Assembly: GCF_034258515.1 (NCBI RefSeq)
Contig: NZ_CP139438.1
Coordinates: 3,844,001 to 3,908,000, forward strand
Origin: Pseudarthrobacter oxydans
GTDB taxonomy: Bacteria > Actinomycetota > Actinomycetes > Actinomycetales > Micrococcaceae
Direction: 5' to 3'
Length of the DNA: 64,000 nt
The notes under the pieces are model-generated. The model had not been told where the DNA came from. It ran no database searches and saw only the letters and a list, made by a program, of their open reading frames with translations. Positions within the stretch are counted from its first letter, which is position 1. Every line of letters begins with the position of its first letter. The translations under genes and the position numbers were made by a program. Below are positions 54,084 to 62,509 of the stretch, one piece after another.

Positions 54084-55025
54084 ATGCGCATCACATCCCG
54101 TGCAGTAACGGCCCGGACGGCCGTCCTTGCCGCCGGCCTCGCGCTGGCGACAGGCCTGGCAGCCTGCTCGGCAGAGACAACACCTGCCAGCAATGCGAAC
54201 GCCTTTTCGGGAGGCGCCGTGGACGCCGCGGCAGCCGCCGCTCTTCCCGAACGCTTCAAGAGCGCGGGCGTCATCAACGTCGCCTCCGACATTCCCTATC
54301 CACCCATGGAGATGTTCGACGAAAACCAGCAGCTCACGGGCCTGGACTACGATCTCGCCCAGGCCCTCGGAGCCAAGCTCGGGGTGCGGCTGGAGCTCCG
54401 GACCCAGGCGTTCGACAGCATCATTCCCTCGCTGCAATCGGGCAAGAACGACATCATCATGTCGGGGATGAACGATACCCCGGAGCGCCAGGAAACCCTG
54501 GATTTCGTGGACTACTTCCACGCAGGATTCTCGATCCTGGTGCCCGAAGGGAACCCCGGAAACATCACCACCGTCCTGGACCTGTGCGACAAAGACGTCG
54601 CCGTGCAGAAGGCCACCGTCCAAGCCGAAATCCTCCGCACCTATGATCAGCAGTGCCTGGACAAAGGATCCCGGCCCATCAGGATCTCCGAACTCCCGCT
54701 GGAGACGGACGTCCAAACAGCCGTCCGGTCCGGAAAGGCCGCAGCCGACGTCGTTGATTCGGCGGTGGCAGCCTATGCCGCCACGACCGCCGGCGGCGGG
54801 AAGATCTTCGACCTCGTAAAAGACCCTGCCAACCCGGCCGGATACAACCCCGTCTACACCGGTATAGGTGTTCTCAAGAAGGACGCTGAGCTTTCGAAGG
54901 CGCTGCTGGCCGCCCTCCAGTCGGTCATCGCAGACGGCACCTACGATCGGATCCTGGCCAAATACAGCCTCTCCGACTACACGGTCAAGGAGACCGGGCT
55001 GAACCTGGGCGGTACCAAGCCATGA
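54084..55025 (+). CDS. amino-acid ABC transporter substrate-binding lipoprotein (family 3)
   Basis: 313 residues. Lipobox LAAC with Cys at 28. The SBP_bac_3 domain includes PPMEMFDENQQLTGLDYDLAQALGAKLGV, QAFDSIIPSLQSGKNDIIMSGMNDTPERQETLDFVDYF and DKDVAVQKATVQAEILR in the usual order. It captures a polar or basic amino acid for the downstream permease and ATPase. AGAGGAG lies six bases before ATG 54084, which is the start; the longer frame overlaps the previous gene. The stop overlaps the permease start (ATGA). Confidence 0.92.
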   Translation: MRITSRAVTARTAVLAAGLALATGLAACSAETTPASNANAFSGGAVDAAAAAALPERFKSAGVINVASDIPYPPMEMFDENQQLTGLDYDLAQALGAKLGVRLELRTQAFDSIIPSLQSGKNDIIMSGMNDTPERQETLDFVDYFHAGFSILVPEGNPGNITTVLDLCDKDVAVQKATVQAEILRTYDQQCLDKGSRPIRISELPLETDVQTAVRSGKAAADVVDSAVAAYAATTAGGGKIFDLVKDPANPAGYNPVYTGIGVLKKDAELSKALLAALQSVIADGTYDRILAKYSLSDYTVKETGLNLGGTKP

Positions 55026-56026
55026 ACACCGCCGTCACCACCCCTCGCCAGAAACCTGCCGGCCCCGGAACCGTGCCTGCCCATGGAAGCAGCCAGGACG
55101 ACGTCGTAGCCGTTCCCCTCCGGCACCCCTGGCGCTGGGTGGGAGCTTCCCTCCTTGCCCTGGGCGCTGCCGCACTGGCGGCATCACTGTGGACCAACCC
55201 GAACATCGACCACGGCACCATTGGCACCTATGTGTTCCATCCTCGGATCCTCGGGGGCGTGGGCCTGACGATTGTCCTCACCGTTGTGTCCATGGTGGTG
55301 TCCACGGTTTTTGGCGTATTCCTCGCCGTGATGCGGCTGTCCACGAATCCCGTCATGAACGCCTTCGCCTGGTTCTACGTCTGGGTCTTCCGGGGCACTC
55401 CCCTGCTGATCCAAGTGGTCTTTTGGGGCTACCTGGGACTGCTGTATTCACAGATCTCGCTGGGCATTCCCTTCACGGACTTCACTGTCTTCTCCGTGGA
55501 CACCAACACCCTGGTCCCGGCCTTCACTGCCGGACTGCTCGCCATGACCCTGAACCAGGCCGCCTATTCAGCGGAAATCATTCGCGGCGGGATGCTGTCC
55601 GTCGACACCGGCCAGCACGAAGCTGCATCTTCCCTGGGCATGTCCCCGGCCTTCACCCTGTTCCGTGTGGTCCTGCCCCAGGCCATGCGGGTCATCATCC
55701 CGCCAATGGGCAATGAGACGATCTCGATGCTCAAAAACACGTCTTTGCTCTCCGTTATCGCGGTGCTGGAGCTCTACACCGTGGCCACGCAGATCTCTTC
55801 CCAGAACCTGCGCCAGGTGGAACTCCTCATCGTTGTCAGTTGTTGGTACCTCTTCCTCACCTCGGCGCTGTCCGTTCCCCAGTACTACCTGGAACGCCAC
55901 TACGGAAGGGGCAACGCCCGCCAGCAGGCTCCCACTCCCCTGGCCAGGATCAGGGCAGTGCTAGGTAAGCGGCCGCCCCTCGGTGGGGCGACACCCCCGA
56001 AAGCGTCGAAAGGACAACCGTCATGA
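55022..56026 (+). CDS. amino-acid ABC transporter permease
   Basis: 334 residues of the HisMQ-type family. A roughly 60-residue lead holds the first helix (ASLLALGAAALAASLW); about five more follow, with the conserved WFYVWVFRGTPLLIQVVFW, AYSAEIIRGGMLSVDTGQHEAASSLGMSPAFTLFRVVLPQAMRVIIPPMGNE loop that contacts the ATPase, and KNTSLLSVIAVLEL. The permease forms a homodimer in the membrane. It overlaps the SBP and ATPase genes by 4 bp each, so expression is tightly coupled. Confidence 0.93.
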   Translation: MNTAVTTPRQKPAGPGTVPAHGSSQDDVVAVPLRHPWRWVGASLLALGAAALAASLWTNPNIDHGTIGTYVFHPRILGGVGLTIVLTVVSMVVSTVFGVFLAVMRLSTNPVMNAFAWFYVWVFRGTPLLIQVVFWGYLGLLYSQISLGIPFTDFTVFSVDTNTLVPAFTAGLLAMTLNQAAYSAEIIRGGMLSVDTGQHEAASSLGMSPAFTLFRVVLPQAMRVIIPPMGNETISMLKNTSLLSVIAVLELYTVATQISSQNLRQVELLIVVSCWYLFLTSALSVPQYYLERHYGRGNARQQAPTPLARIRAVLGKRPPLGGATPPKASKGQPS

Positions 56027-56832
56027 CCGAGGCACTGGCCTCCCCCAGGCATCCCGGCCATCGGCCGGCCGCACAGCCGCTCCTCGTGGCCAGCAACGTA
56101 CGGAAGCACTATGGCGGCGTCGAGGTGCTGAAAGGCATCTCCCTGACGGTCAACACCGGCGAGGTCATGTGCCTCCTGGGTCCGTCCGGTTCAGGTAAAT
56201 CCACCTTCCTCCGCTGCATCAACCACCTCGAACGGATCGACGGCGGCCGGATCTCCGTTGCGGGCGACCTGATTGGCTACGCGCAACGCCAGGACAAAAT
56301 TTTCGAGATGAGACCCCGCGAGGTTGCCAAACAGCGCCGGGGCATCGGCATGGTCTTCCAGCGCTTCAACCTCTTTCCCCACATGACCGCACTGGAGAAC
56401 ATCTGGGCCGCCCCGGTCGGCGTCAAAAGGGTGCCCAAGGCGGAGGCCGTCAAGCGCGGGATGGAACTCCTGGACAGGGTGGGACTGGCCCACCTGTCCA
56501 AGGCCTATCCGTCCCAGCTTTCAGGCGGGCAGCAGCAGCGGGTCGCCATCGCCCGCGCACTTGCCATGGATCCCCAGCTGCTCCTGTTCGATGAGCCAAC
56601 CAGCGCCCTTGACCCGGAACTGGTGGGCGATGTCCTGGACGTCATGCGGACCCTGGCAGCGGACGGCATGACCATGATCGTTGTCACGCACGAGATCGGC
56701 TTCGCACGCGGCGCGGGCGACAGCGTGGTGTTCATGGACGGCGGCGTGGTGGTGGAGTCCGGCGCCCCCGAAGACGTGCTGGACAACCCGCAAAACCCAA
56801 GGACCATTTCCTTCCTCAAGAGCGTGATGTAG
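56023..56832 (+). CDS. amino-acid ABC transporter ATP-binding protein
   Basis: 269 residues. Walker A GPSGSGKST, signature QLSGGQQQRVAIARAL, Walker B LLLFDEPTSALDPELV and switch VVTHEIGFARGAGD. The MVFQRFNLFPHMTALENI stretch is the canonical polar amino-acid ATPase (GlnQ/HisP-type) Q-loop. It drives the permease encoded just upstream. A small hairpin with a T-rich tail follows the stop codon before the racemase gene. Confidence 0.94.
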   Translation: MTEALASPRHPGHRPAAQPLLVASNVRKHYGGVEVLKGISLTVNTGEVMCLLGPSGSGKSTFLRCINHLERIDGGRISVAGDLIGYAQRQDKIFEMRPREVAKQRRGIGMVFQRFNLFPHMTALENIWAAPVGVKRVPKAEAVKRGMELLDRVGLAHLSKAYPSQLSGGQQQRVAIARALAMDPQLLLFDEPTSALDPELVGDVLDVMRTLAADGMTMIVVTHEIGFARGAGDSVVFMDGGVVVESGAPEDVLDNPQNPRTISFLKSVM

Positions 56833-56849
56833 TCCCGCTTCCCACCGCC

Positions 56850-56878
56850 AGGACGGCACGCTTCCGTCCTTCCTCTTT
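56850..56878 (+). terminator. hairpin between the ABC ATPase and racemase genes
   Basis: AGGACGG and CCGTCCT arms around a 7-base loop, followed by TCCTCTTT. It is a weak intrinsic terminator or attenuator in the middle of the operon, and its T-rich tail reaches the proposed TTG start of the racemase gene. Confidence 0.5.
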
Positions 56879-58007
56879 GAACAGTGAGCCTGAATTGAAG
56901 ATATCCCGCGCCACCATCACCCTGATCGATGTCCCCTTGCTGGAACCGTTCGTGGTGTCCTACGACAGCTACTCGTCAATGCCCAGCGTCATCCTCACCC
57001 TCGAAACAGACGACGGCCTGATCGGCTACGGCGAGAGTGTCCCGGACGGGCACATCACCGGGGAAACGCCCACGGGAACCGTCGAAGCGCTTAAGACGGA
57101 GTTGATTCCCGCAGTCCTGGGGCTGGATCCCCGCGACATCACAGCCGTCCACCAGCAGCTCAACAGGGCGCTCAAGGGCTGCGGAGCCGCAAAGGCCGCC
57201 GTCGACATTGCCTGTTGGGACCTGGCCGGCAAAGCAGCCAACCGCCCCATTTACAGCCTGCTCGGCGGGCGGCGTCCGGAGCAGCCCACGATCGCGAGGG
57301 TCATGAGCATCCTTGCCCCGGAGACCCTGGCCGAACAGGCAGTCCAGGCCCGGGGCCAGGGCTACCGCCACCTCAAGATGAAACTCGGCGGCGGTGATGG
57401 CCTGGACATCGAACGCGTGCGGGCTGTCAGGGAAGCCATTGGCTCAGACCTCGCGATCCGGGTGGACGCCAACCAGGGGTGGGCCGATCCTGCAACGGCA
57501 AGAGAGATGATTGCTGCCTTGGAACCCTACGGAATCGACTGGGTGGAACAGCCGCTCCACGCGGATGATATCGACGGTTTCAAGCTGCTGCGCCAGGCCA
57601 CCGGCGCCCGCCTCATGGCCGACGAATCAGTGGTGGACGCCGACGACCTGGGCCGGTTCGTCAGGGACCGTTCAGTGGACATGGTCAACCTCAAGCTCAT
57701 GAAGAGCGGCGGAATCACGCCCTGCCACCGGCTGGCCACCCAAGCCGAACTCGGCGGCCTCAAAGTCCAAATCGGTTCCATGCTGGAAACCAGCATCGCC
57801 TCGGCCGCCGGCTTCCATCTGGCCCTGTCCCATCCAAACATTGTCTCCACCGAACTCTCGGGACCCGTCAAGTTCGCCCGGGAACCCGGAAACCTTCAGT
57901 ACGTCCTGCCCGAAGTCCAGATCGGCGAGGGCCCGGGGCTGGGGGTGGACGTGGACCTCGATGTCCTGGCCGACCTAACGGTCAGCGAGTGCGGGGTCAC
58001 TGCGTGA
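56877..58007 (+). CDS. enolase-superfamily racemase/epimerase (candidate N-acylamino acid racemase)
   Basis: 376 residues of the mandelate racemase/muconate lactonising family. The catalytic set is complete: base pair K167/K169 in KMK, metal ligands D197 (VDANQGW), E224 (WVEQP), D249 (MADES), and the opposing lysine K273 in NLKLMKSGG. The two lysines flanking the site indicate 1,1-proton transfer, as in N-succinylamino acid racemase and dipeptide epimerases. The eighth-strand motif (VGSMLET-type, here IGSMLETSIASAAGFHL) fits the muconate-lactonising/dipeptide-epimerase branch more than the OSBS branch. The TTG start is unusual; a second TTG at 56895 is possible. The stop overlaps the amidohydrolase start. 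Confidence 0.82.
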   Translation: MNSEPELKISRATITLIDVPLLEPFVVSYDSYSSMPSVILTLETDDGLIGYGESVPDGHITGETPTGTVEALKTELIPAVLGLDPRDITAVHQQLNRALKGCGAAKAAVDIACWDLAGKAANRPIYSLLGGRRPEQPTIARVMSILAPETLAEQAVQARGQGYRHLKMKLGGGDGLDIERVRAVREAIGSDLAIRVDANQGWADPATAREMIAALEPYGIDWVEQPLHADDIDGFKLLRQATGARLMADESVVDADDLGRFVRDRSVDMVNLKLMKSGGITPCHRLATQAELGGLKVQIGSMLETSIASAAGFHLALSHPNIVSTELSGPVKFAREPGNLQYVLPEVQIGEGPGLGVDVDLDVLADLTVSECGVTA

Positions 58008-59125
58008 TCAATGAGGCAGCGCGCCGCCGTCTGCACGACATCTGGAACCACCTGCACGATCACCCGGAACCGAGCATGGAGGAGTTTGCCACCTCCGCGT
58101 ACCTTGCCGGCCTGCTCGCGGAAGCGGGCCTCGAACCACGGAAATTTTCCGACTTTCCCGGTTTCACCGTGGATGCCGGGGAGGGAGTTCCCAGGATAGG
58201 GCTCAGGGCGGATATGGATGCCTTGGTGCAGGAGGTGGACGGGAAACGGATTGCTGTGCATTCGTGCGGCCATGATGCCAACATGGCGATAGTCGCTTCC
58301 GTCATGCTCGAACTTGCGGAGCAGCCGGAGCCGCTCAACGGAGCCGTCCGTGCCATCTTCCAACCCGCGGAGGAGGCGGGCAACGGGGCGGAACTGGTGG
58401 CGTCACTTGGTGTCGCGGACGGGCTTGAGTATCTCTTTGGCGTGCACCTGCGCCCGCAGCAGGAACTCCCCGCTCCCTGCCTGGCGCCCGCCATCTCCCA
58501 CGGGGCCTGCCTCTTCGCCAGCGGCACCATCACAGGTGAGGACCACCATGGGGCACGGCCCCACCTCGGAGCGAACGCCGTCGAACTTGCGCTTGAAATC
58601 TCGGCAGGGCTGCAGCGCATCAAGGTCGATCCGCAAATCCCGAGTTCCGCGAAAATGACAATGCTGCACGCCGGCGGAAGCAACCTCAACGTCATCCCCG
58701 GCAGCGGATGCTTCGGGGTGGACCTGCGCGCCCAAACCAACGAAGCCATGGACACGCTGCGGACGGGGCTGGTGGAGGTGTGCCGATCGGTGGCGGCGAA
58801 CAGCGGGGCGGAGATCCGCCTCGACTTCCGGGATGAGGTGCCTGCTGCAGTGATAGGGCACAAGGCCGAGGCCGTCCTGGCTTCGTCGGTCACGGCGACA
58901 TTGGGCAGGGAGTACCTGCGTCCCAGGATCGTCACGTCCGGCTCGGACGACTTCCACTTCTACACCCGGCAGAACCCTGCGCTTCAGGCGGCCATGCTGG
59001 CCGTCGGGGCAAACGTCCAACCCGGACTCCACCACCCGGACATGACGTTCGACGGCGGTGCGATGGAACGCGCCGTGGATGTCCTTCTGGCGTCCTGCCG
59101 GCAGTCGCTGGCCCGGAGCGAATAG
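58004..59125 (+). CDS. M20-family amidohydrolase (candidate N-acyl-amino acid hydrolase)
   Basis: 373 residues of the M20D (hippurate hydrolase/IAA-amino acid hydrolase) group. GLRADMDAL, AVHSCGHDANMAIV, FQPAEEAGNGAEL and ITGEDHHGARPHLGANAV contain the expected metal-binding Cys/His/Glu positions; a late H in HHPDMTFDGG completes the set. It removes an acyl group from an N-acyl-L-amino acid (proposed last step of the racemisation route). GTG 58004 overlaps the racemase stop as GTGA, so I prefer it to the start at 57989. The gene ends 13 bp before the convergent dehydrogenase gene's stop. Confidence 0.86.
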   Translation: MINEAARRRLHDIWNHLHDHPEPSMEEFATSAYLAGLLAEAGLEPRKFSDFPGFTVDAGEGVPRIGLRADMDALVQEVDGKRIAVHSCGHDANMAIVASVMLELAEQPEPLNGAVRAIFQPAEEAGNGAELVASLGVADGLEYLFGVHLRPQQELPAPCLAPAISHGACLFASGTITGEDHHGARPHLGANAVELALEISAGLQRIKVDPQIPSSAKMTMLHAGGSNLNVIPGSGCFGVDLRAQTNEAMDTLRTGLVEVCRSVAANSGAEIRLDFRDEVPAAVIGHKAEAVLASSVTATLGREYLRPRIVTSGSDDFHFYTRQNPALQAAMLAVGANVQPGLHHPDMTFDGGAMERAVDVLLASCRQSLARSE

Positions 59126-59138
59126 AAGGCAGGTCGAG

Positions 59139-60005
59139 TCATGCAGACTGGTCATACCGATACCAGCCCTGCCCGGTTTTCCGGCCGTAATTACCTTGTT
59201 CGTAGAGCTCCGCCAAGGCGGGGTGGGGCAGGTCTGCCGGGTCCTGCGTTTCCTCGAAGGTCGCTTGCCGGATCAGGTAGCTCACGTCAAGGCCCACCAG
59301 GTCCATCAGCTCAAACGGCCCCATGGGGTGGCCCAGCGCAGTCCTGGCTGCAGTGTCGATGTCGCTGACACTGGCGATGCCGTCCGCGTAAAGCCGGAGT
59401 GCCTCGTCCCGGATGGCGCCCATGAGTCTGTTGGCCACAAATCCGGGGATCTCGCGGTTGATAAGGACGGGCGATTTGCCCAATGAGCGCGCCAGATTCA
59501 TGGTGGTGTCCACCGTGTCCGGAGATGTCTTGGCGTGGCGGACCACCTCAACACATTTCATGACCAGGGCCGGGTTGAAGAAATGCATGTTGCAGACCTG
59601 TTCCGGCCGCCCTGTCTCCTCGGCCACTTTCGAGGAGCCCAGCGTGGAGGAATTCGTGGCCAGGATGGCGTGCGTGGGGGCTGCCCGTCCCAGCGCCGCG
59701 AAGATGCTGCGCTTCACTTCGAGTTTCTCGGTGGCGGCCTCGATCACGAAGTCGGCATCCGCGGCGCCGGCCTCCAGCGAGCTGGTGAAGGTGAGCCGCG
59801 CCAGGGCGGCCTCGGCATCCTGTCGACTCCGGCGCCCCTTGGCCACGCTGCTCTCCATCCGGTCGGTGAGCTGGCTCCGGGCGGCTGCCAGCATGTCTGC
59901 CCCGACATCCTGGATGGTGACCTGGTAGCCGGCCAGGGCGCACACCATGCCGATCTGTGAGCCCATGGCTCCGGCCCCGACCACCAAAATCCTGTTGACC
60001 TGCAT
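59139..60005 (-). CDS. 3-hydroxyacyl-CoA (3-hydroxybutyryl-CoA) dehydrogenase
   Basis: 288 residues. NAD-binding VVGAGAMGSQIGMVCALAGYQVTIQD, then VIEAATEKLEVK, ILATNSSTLGSS and the catalytic His in NMHFFNPALVMKCVEVV. The C-terminal domain contains IPGFVANRLMGAIRDEA and GHPMGPFELMDLVGLDV. It oxidises 3-hydroxybutyryl-CoA to acetoacetyl-CoA, the step after crotonyl-CoA hydration in glutarate degradation. Second gene of a minus-strand unit, 43 bp behind glutaryl-CoA dehydrogenase. Confidence 0.92.
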   Translation of the reverse strand: MQVNRILVVGAGAMGSQIGMVCALAGYQVTIQDVGADMLAAARSQLTDRMESSVAKGRRSRQDAEAALARLTFTSSLEAGAADADFVIEAATEKLEVKRSIFAALGRAAPTHAILATNSSTLGSSKVAEETGRPEQVCNMHFFNPALVMKCVEVVRHAKTSPDTVDTTMNLARSLGKSPVLINREIPGFVANRLMGAIRDEALRLYADGIASVSDIDTAARTALGHPMGPFELMDLVGLDVSYLIRQATFEETQDPADLPHPALAELYEQGNYGRKTGQGWYRYDQSA

Positions 60006-60048
60006 GATTCTCTTCTCCTGGTGCGCAACGTGACTTCCGGCGCCTAGC

Positions 60049-61269
60049 TCAGCGGAAAGCGGGAATCCCGGTGATGTGGTTACCCAGGATCAGGGTGTGG
60101 ACCTCGTCGGTGCCTTCGTAGGTCCGGACAGACTCCAGGTTGTTGGCGTGGCGCAGGGGCGAATAGTCCAGGGTGATGCCGTTGCCGCCCAGGATGGCGC
60201 GGGCGTCGCGGCAGATCTTGATGGCTTCCCGGACGTTGTTGAGTTTGCCTACGGAGATCTGGACGGGTGCAAGGGTGCCGGCATCCTTGAGCCGGCCCGT
60301 GTGGATCGCCAGCAGGGTGCCCTTCTGGATTTCCAGCAGCATGTCCACCAACTTCTGCTGCGTGATCTGGTACGCAGCCAGCGGTTTATCGAACTGCATC
60401 CGCTCCAGCGAGTAGGCCAGGGCCTGCTCGTAACTGTCCCGGGCCGCCCCCATGGCACCCCAGATGATGCCGTATCGGGCTTCATTCAGGCAGGAGAACG
60501 GGCCGCGGAGGCCCGCGGCCCCCGGCAGTCTGGCAGTGTCGTCCACTGTGACGTTCTCAAGGGTGATATCGCACTGGATCGATGCCCGCATGGAGAGCTT
60601 TGGCTCTATGGGTGTAGCGGTGAAGCCGGGAGTGTCGGTGGGGACCAGGAAACCCCGGACGCCGTCCTCCGTAGCGGCCCAAATGACGGCGATCTGCGCC
60701 ACGGAGGCCAACCCGATCCACCGCTTCGCGCCGCTGATGATCCATTGGTTGCCGTCGCGGCGGGCGAAGGTCTGCATGCTGGAGGGATCCGAGCCTGCCG
60801 TGGGTTCGGTGAGGCCAAAGCAGCCGATGATCTCACCCTTCGCCATGCCGGGCAGGTAGCGGTTCTTCTGGTCCTCCGAACCCCATTTGTGGATGGCAGT
60901 CATCGCCAATGAGCCCTGGACCGAGACGAACGTCCGCAGCCCGGAGTCTCCGGCTTCCAGTTCCATCGCCGCCAAACCGTATTCGACGGCGGAACGGCCC
61001 GGGCAGCCGTAGCCCTTCAGGTGCATTCCCAACAGCCCCAGGGCACCCATCTCTTGGGAAATTTCCACCGGAAAGTGCGCAGCTTCATACCAGTCCTTGA
61101 TGTTCGGCTTGATGCGCTCGTGCACGAACCGGCGGACGGTGTCCCGCAGCTTCAGTTCGTCACTGCTGAGCAGCCCCTGCAGGTCCAGCACGTCCGAGCG
61201 GACCTCGCCGGCAACGGCGGAAGCGGCCTGCAGTTCCGGTTCGGACAGGGTTTCTGGTGTGACGCTCAT
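60049..61269 (-). CDS. gcdH: glutaryl-CoA dehydrogenase
   Basis: 406 residues. Acyl-CoA dehydrogenase fold with the GcdH hallmarks: LLSSDELKLRDTVRRFVHERIKPNI, FGLTEPTAGSDPSSMQT, ARYGIIWGAMGAARDSYEQAL and the catalytic glutamate in SVRTYEGTDEVHTLILG. It oxidatively decarboxylates glutaryl-CoA to crotonyl-CoA. The neighbours (glutarate CoA-transferase candidate, LysR, hydroxyacyl-CoA dehydrogenase) form the same pathway, as in the gcdR-gcdG-gcdH cluster of Pseudomonas and Achromobacter. It lies 128 bp downstream of the LysR gene on the same strand. Confidence 0.93.
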   Translation of the reverse strand: MSVTPETLSEPELQAASAVAGEVRSDVLDLQGLLSSDELKLRDTVRRFVHERIKPNIKDWYEAAHFPVEISQEMGALGLLGMHLKGYGCPGRSAVEYGLAAMELEAGDSGLRTFVSVQGSLAMTAIHKWGSEDQKNRYLPGMAKGEIIGCFGLTEPTAGSDPSSMQTFARRDGNQWIISGAKRWIGLASVAQIAVIWAATEDGVRGFLVPTDTPGFTATPIEPKLSMRASIQCDITLENVTVDDTARLPGAAGLRGPFSCLNEARYGIIWGAMGAARDSYEQALAYSLERMQFDKPLAAYQITQQKLVDMLLEIQKGTLLAIHTGRLKDAGTLAPVQISVGKLNNVREAIKICRDARAILGGNGITLDYSPLRHANNLESVRTYEGTDEVHTLILGNHITGIPAFR

Positions 61270-61397
61270 CTTTGATCCTCCGACTGTGACGGCCTAACGG
61301 CGTTGGTTTGCGTTCGCCCCGTTCACTGTGACAGCAATTTATGTTCCGATCCAATACCAAATAACAGCACTATTGATTCGCTCGGAGCATTAGACGC

Positions 61398-62300
61398 TCA
61401 GTCAAGTTCCGGTGTCGGCAGCGCAATTTCAGAAAGCCTCAGAACCTCTCGGAGGGCGGGGCTGGTGTTGTCCTTGCGCCAAATCATTCGCAGCAGGACA
61501 GGGTCCGCGGGGTCCTCCAGGGGCAGGAACAACACGCCCGGATAGTGGAGATTCTCCGCAACGGAAGAGACCGTCATCGCCACCCCGATTTCAGCGGCCA
61601 CCAGTGAGACCAGCGTCAGTGAATCCGGGGCTACCTGCACAATTGACGGCAGGAACCCGGCATCGCTGGCAAGCCTGAGGAGATGGTCGCGCAGGACCGC
61701 GCCGGGATCCGCGGGCAGGGTAACGAATGGCTCGCCGTCCAGGTCAGCCATCCGCACGGAAGCCCGCCCGGCCAGTGGGTGGCCGGCGTGCACGGCGATG
61801 ACGAGTTTTTCGTTGGCAATGACCCGGGAGTCAAGGGCTGCCGGGATGAAGTTCCACCGTCCCAGCCCGATTTCCATGGCACCGTTGGCGACTTTGTCCA
61901 GGGCCGGGATGGCGAAATTCGAGCTGTACAGCTCGAAGTCGATGCCCGGGTGTGTTTTGCGGACCAGTTTTGCCAGCTTTCCGACCATGACGTGCGACGA
62001 CGCTCCGGCGAAAGCAACCCTCACGCGCCCGGTCTCGCCCTTGCCGGCGTTGGCCACCATGGTCCTGGCCCGCCGGCAGGCATCGAGAATATCCGTCGCC
62101 GGCTGGACCAGGGCCTCGCCCGCCGGGGTGAGCCGCACAGAGCGGGTGCTGCGCTCAAAGAGTGGGGCGCCGAGCTCCCGTTCCAGGTTCTGGACTGCAC
62201 GGCTGACCGGGGGCTGGGCCATGTGCAGCTGCTGGGCGGCCCGCCCGAAATGCAGCTCTTGGGCAACGGCCAGGAACGCGCGGATCTGCTGGATCTCCAT
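61398..62300 (-). CDS. LysR-family regulator (GcdR-like)
   Basis: 300 residues. HTH residues about 1-60 (EIQQIRAFLAVAQELHFGRAAQQLHMAQPPVSRAVQNLERELGA) and an effector domain (GETGRVRVAFAGASSHV). ATG 62300 is preferred to an upstream TTG. It lies between the divergent CoA-transferase gene and gcdH, and probably activates both in response to glutarate, as GcdR does in Pseudomonas. A perfectly spaced inverted repeat lies in the divergent promoter (62408-62428). Confidence 0.87.
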   Translation of the reverse strand: MEIQQIRAFLAVAQELHFGRAAQQLHMAQPPVSRAVQNLERELGAPLFERSTRSVRLTPAGEALVQPATDILDACRRARTMVANAGKGETGRVRVAFAGASSHVMVGKLAKLVRKTHPGIDFELYSSNFAIPALDKVANGAMEIGLGRWNFIPAALDSRVIANEKLVIAVHAGHPLAGRASVRMADLDGEPFVTLPADPGAVLRDHLLRLASDAGFLPSIVQVAPDSLTLVSLVAAEIGVAMTVSSVAENLHYPGVLFLPLEDPADPVLLRMIWRKDNTSPALREVLRLSEIALPTPELD

Positions 62301-62407
62301 AGCGGGCAATTATGCGTCAGGCACATAGAAGCGTCAAACGTCGGTGCGGCTTCCGCATCAATGCTGTTTTTCCACCAAGGGGCTGCGCGGCGGCAAGAGC
62401 AGGGCTT

Positions 62408-62428
62408 TTGTTGCGCTTTGCGCATCAA
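62408..62428. promoter_or_regulatory. LysR-type operator in the CoA-transferase promoter
   Basis: TTGTTGCGC, TTT, GCGCATCAA: 9-bp arms with 8 of 9 complementary positions about a 3-base centre, inside the 209-bp divergent region. Symmetry and length fit a LysR-family half-site pair (T-N11-A type). It lies 82 bp before the CoA-transferase start. Confidence 0.6.
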
Positions 62429-62509
62429 AGGAGGCCGGAATACGTATTGGACGCGAAGTAATGGGTTTGCCACAGTGGGTGATGTGGAGCACAAACCGGA
62501 AGGCATGAC

